A DNA stretch of 7,128 nt, taken from JBKHHU01 sp046539045. GTDB taxonomy: Bacteria; Planctomycetota; Phycisphaerae; SM23-33. Below the pieces are notes generated by a model. That model saw only the letters and a list, made by a program, of their open reading frames with translations, did not search any database and was not told the origin of the DNA. Location of the stretch: the NCBI GenBank assembly GCA_046539045.1, contig JBKHHU010000178.1, positions 1 to 7,128 of the forward strand, given 5' to 3'. Position 1 is the first letter of the stretch. Every line of letters starts with the position of its first letter. Below, piece by piece: positions 4,986 through 7,128 of the stretch. A program made the translations under genes and the position numbers.

Positions 4986-5152
4986 CAGTGTCGATCCTCC
5001 CAGCGAGTTCCTGGACGACATGGGCGAGGACCACTGACAAGCGGCCTGTCAGCAGAGCCCGAGGGGCATCCTGACCGGCGACGAGGTGACGCATCTGTTC
5101 GAAGTAAAGACCGACCTCTCCACAAAGAGCCTATACCAGGGGGATCGGCCAA
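4986..5152. other. Gap after higBA with possible decayed coding
   Basis: In one plus frame the DNA reads PSEFLDDMGEDH, then a TGA (5035-5037), then in the same frame GILTGDEVTHLFEVK. This has the texture of a gene end or a gene broken by a stop, but I recognise no family and chance is not excluded. Confidence 0.2.
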
Positions 5153-5506
5153 CTAATGCTGCATGGCGCGGCGCTCGACCCGCTCCCACAGCGCATCTTT
5201 GTCCTTCCCCGCCAGCCCAACAACGAGATGCGGCGAACCCTGTCCCGACTGGATATTGCCGTACTGGTCTACGAGTGGATGGACGAGCAGGTGGAGTTTC
5301 CCGGCCTGGAGGAGGTTCTCCCTCAGGCGCGGCGATGAGTGGAATTGCTTGCTTGGCGTGTAGCCGAATTCCTTTTTTCCGACGTGTTCACACACGTGCC
5401 AGAAGTCCACGATCTTCACCGCCGAACCAAAGTGTCGATCGGCCAAGTTCCACAGCCAATGGCTCCCGTCGGCAATGAACGCACGCACCGGTTCTCCCAT
5501 CGGCAA
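5153..5506 (-). pseudogene. ISKra4-like transposase fragment fused to an unrecognised tail
   Basis: Read from a TTG at 5506, the frame gives 117 residues. The first 47 or so (AFIADGSHWLWNLADRHF, then AVKIVDFWHVCEHVGKKEFG) match the segment of ISKra4-family transposases with the pattern DG..W.WNL...F..A..I.D..H..EH. That region lies well inside a transposase of several hundred residues, so the zinc-finger N-terminus is missing. Upstream the frame is open only to a TAA near 5532. From residue 48 on, the protein (for example LHLLVHPLVDQYGNIQSGQG and PHLVVGLAGKDKDALWERVE) no longer looks like transposase. It may be coding from another source, or a frame that happens to stay open. The opposite strand is also open here (5156-5338) with high third-position GC, so the tail's reading is uncertain. 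It lies just after the vWA gene and is probably inactive. Confidence 0.65.
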
Positions 5507-5526
5507 AAAAGCCCGAAAGACCTCAT
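5505..5526 (-). terminator. Weak terminator-like sequence after the vWA gene
   Basis: On the minus strand, about 22 bases after the vWA stop, GGTCTTTCGGGC is followed by six Ts. The stem is short with one mismatch, so it would be a weak intrinsic terminator. It overlaps the start of the transposase fragment. Confidence 0.25.
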
Positions 5527-5547
5527 CATATTAGCTGCGACAGAACA

Positions 5548-6981
5548 CTAGTACTTGATGCCGTTCTTGTCCGCCTGTTTGCGGAGCGACTCGACCACCT
5601 TCTCGTCGAAGCCGTCTTTTGCCTCGCCCTTCTTCGCCTGTTCCTCGCGGACCTTCTTGATGTGGGCCGTACGTTTCTGGGAGAGGGTCTTGATCTTCTC
5701 CAGAATCTCAGTCCGCTCCTTCTGACGTTTGGCAAGGTAGGTCTTCTGCTCTTTGACGGTCATTTTCTGCATCTCGACCGGCAGGTGCTCCTTCTTGACG
5801 TCCTCCAACTTCACCTTGCCTTCACCGGTCGCCTGGACCAGGTCGCCGTTGCCCGCCCCGCCGGTAAGGAGGCAGTTGACAGCCCGGTCGGCCGCGGCGG
5901 AGGGGGCTTCCTTGGACATCCCCCGCGCCGAGGCGTTCTGGCGTTCGGCAAGCTTCTGCCCGTCCAGCGTCCCGTAGACCACGACCGTTTCGGTCAGTTT
6001 CCCGTTGAGTTCGGCAAGTTCTTTGTCGAACGGCGTTTCGATCACCTGCACGTCGCCGCTTTGGCCGATCTGCATGAATTCGCCCTCGGCCCGCAAGGCG
6101 ATGCCCTTCCAGACTTTCATGGTCTCGGCGTTGGCCCCGCAAAGCACGGTATTGATGTAGATTCCCTTTCCGATCGCCTTCTTGGACAGCTTCTCCCAGG
6201 TCGGCACGTCGGTGTACTCATTGTGCGGCGGGGCATCACCCACCAGGTAGATGATCCGCAGGACTTTCTTGCCCTCGGTCCACTTGACCTTCTCGATCGC
6301 GTCCTGCAGCCCCTGGTTGACGTTCTCCGGGCCGTCGCCGCCGCCCTCGGCCTTGAACTTCATCAGGTCGGCGTATACCTGGTCGACGTTGTCGGTCAGG
6401 TCGAACACCTGGGTCACGTAGACGTCGCCCTTGTCGCGGAACGGCACCAGCGCCAGCCGTACCCTCGGACGCGGCTTGCCCAGCACGATCTGGTTGGTAA
6501 TCGCCCAGATCTTCGCCTTCGCCCCCTCGATGAGGCCGCCCATCGAGCCGGTCGTGTCGACCACGAACATCAGGTCGAGGGCTGCCGGAGGCACTTGGCT
6601 TTCGTCGAGCTCGAGGCCGATCGGCTCGCTCTGGTTGGGCTCGATGTCGCTTCGCTCGGCGGTGGCGTTCGCATCGCGGGCGATGACCTTCAGCGAGCCT
6701 TCCGTGTCTCCGCCGAAGAGACCCGCGTATAGGTGTGCCTCACCGCTATTGTCGGTGCGAGCGTGCCACACAGGTCCATCGTCATCGACCAGTTCGACCT
6801 CGGAGCGATAGAGGCCGGGCAGCGGGCGCACCGTTCCCGCGCGGGCGCGTTCGAGCACCTCCTCGGAGCTGATCGCGCCCCCGTCATCGGCTTCGGAAGC
6901 GGGCTCGCCGGCTTCCTCGTTCGCTCCGCCGCATGCCGCGAGCAGCGCGCACGCCGCGGCTGCAAGGCCCGCTCTCATCAT
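5548..6981 (-). CDS. vWA-domain lipoprotein, 477 aa
   Basis: The ATG at 6981 (or the next one at 6978) has AAGGGAGGA eight bases upstream. It opens a lipoprotein signal, MMRAGLAAAACALLAAC, with lipobox LAAC and Cys17 as the lipid attachment site. A short acidic linker (about 18-45) follows, then a beta-rich segment (46-130). The von Willebrand factor A domain spans about 135-330. It has the metal-binding motif DTTGSM (142-147), VRLALVPFRD, EGGGDGPENV (212-221) supplying the next metal ligand, and YLVGDAPPH (245-253). These positions suggest a working divalent-metal site for binding a protein partner. Residues from about 390 are Lys/Glu-rich and probably form a long helix or coiled coil. Similar vWA proteins, with the PFRDKGD..VT.VFDLTD block, occur in Planctomycetota and other environmental bacteria, without known function. 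It would sit outside the cytoplasm on a membrane. It appears to be transcribed alone, unless the partial frame to the right joins it. Confidence 0.9.
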   Translation of the reverse strand: MMRAGLAAAACALLAACGGANEEAGEPASEADDGGAISSEEVLERARAGTVRPLPGLYRSEVELVDDDGPVWHARTDNSGEAHLYAGLFGGDTEGSLKVIARDANATAERSDIEPNQSEPIGLELDESQVPPAALDLMFVVDTTGSMGGLIEGAKAKIWAITNQIVLGKPRPRVRLALVPFRDKGDVYVTQVFDLTDNVDQVYADLMKFKAEGGGDGPENVNQGLQDAIEKVKWTEGKKVLRIIYLVGDAPPHNEYTDVPTWEKLSKKAIGKGIYINTVLCGANAETMKVWKGIALRAEGEFMQIGQSGDVQVIETPFDKELAELNGKLTETVVVYGTLDGQKLAERQNASARGMSKEAPSAAADRAVNCLLTGGAGNGDLVQATGEGKVKLEDVKKEHLPVEMQKMTVKEQKTYLAKRQKERTEILEKIKTLSQKRTAHIKKVREEQAKKGEAKDGFDEKVVESLRKQADKNGIKY

Positions 6982-7128
6982 CGTTCCGTCCTCCCTTGCG
7001 TGCGCGTGCCGGCTCAACACGGGCCAAGTCGCCTGTGGAGCACGCGCATCCGGATCGTTCCCGGACCCATGCCCATGTCACCGTTCATCGTCATCGCGAT
7101 GTCCGAAGAGGTCGGCGTGCCCGTGCCC
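6982..7128 (-). other. Upstream region of the vWA gene with a possible gene end
   Basis: After the ribosome binding site, two minus-strand frames run in from the right edge. One ends at a TGA at 7014-7016 (with MTMNGDMGMGPG, high third-position GC). The other ends at a TGA at 7078-7080 (HADLFGHRDDDER). One may be the C-terminus of a neighbouring gene, but I cannot tell which and recognise neither. No clear promoter is visible. Confidence 0.3.

Noticed and set aside
5662..6732. 356-codon plus-strand open frame
   Set aside because: It is antisense to the vWA lipoprotein and rich in Leu, Asp and His, as expected for a shadow of a Lys/Glu/Asp-rich gene.
1..7128. CRISPR array, rRNA or riboswitch
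   Set aside because: No regularly spaced repeats, no rRNA-like conserved stretches and no riboswitch core were seen on either strand. A structure-model search was not possible here.

Overview
The window looks like a piece of a GC-rich planctomycete chromosome, with Phycisphaerae-like as my best guess. The basis is three secreted proteins, two with VPLPA-type PEP-CTERM tails, next to a stand-alone NusG paralog of the kind common in Planctomycetota, plus a von Willebrand factor A lipoprotein. This assignment rests on family recognition only. There are no rRNA genes, no intact tRNA and no CRISPR array.

Left part (1-2854, all minus strand). Transcription would run from a NusG-family antiterminator (2854 to 2306) into two paralogous exported PEP-CTERM proteins (2131-1310 and 1313-537) whose genes overlap by the four bases ATGA. 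After about 160 bases it reaches the first 125 codons of a third exported protein that runs off the left edge. A specialised elongation factor heading a set of surface-protein genes is the most interesting arrangement here.

Middle (2855-4182). About 900 bases upstream of the NusG gene hold no convincing gene. They are visibly less GC-rich than their flanks over roughly 3040-3720, and contain short direct repeats, palindromes and a GC-rich hairpin. The stretch ends in a 59-codon fragment of a serine recombinase. The fragment's homology stops within 12 bases of a sequence resembling the 3' end of a tRNA.

Right-centre (4183-5530). An intact plus-strand higB-higA type II toxin-antitoxin operon has its own promoter, a perfect operator-like palindrome and an ATGA gene overlap. 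It is followed by a strong hairpin, a stretch with weak hints of decayed coding, and an N-terminally truncated ISKra4-like transposase fragment on the minus strand. The toxin-antitoxin module therefore sits between two broken mobility genes.

Right part (5548-7128, minus strand). One complete gene encodes a 477-residue lipoprotein with a vWA domain and a charged helical tail. It has a good ribosome binding site. The last 115 or so bases probably contain the end of another minus-strand gene, but two frames compete and neither is identifiable.
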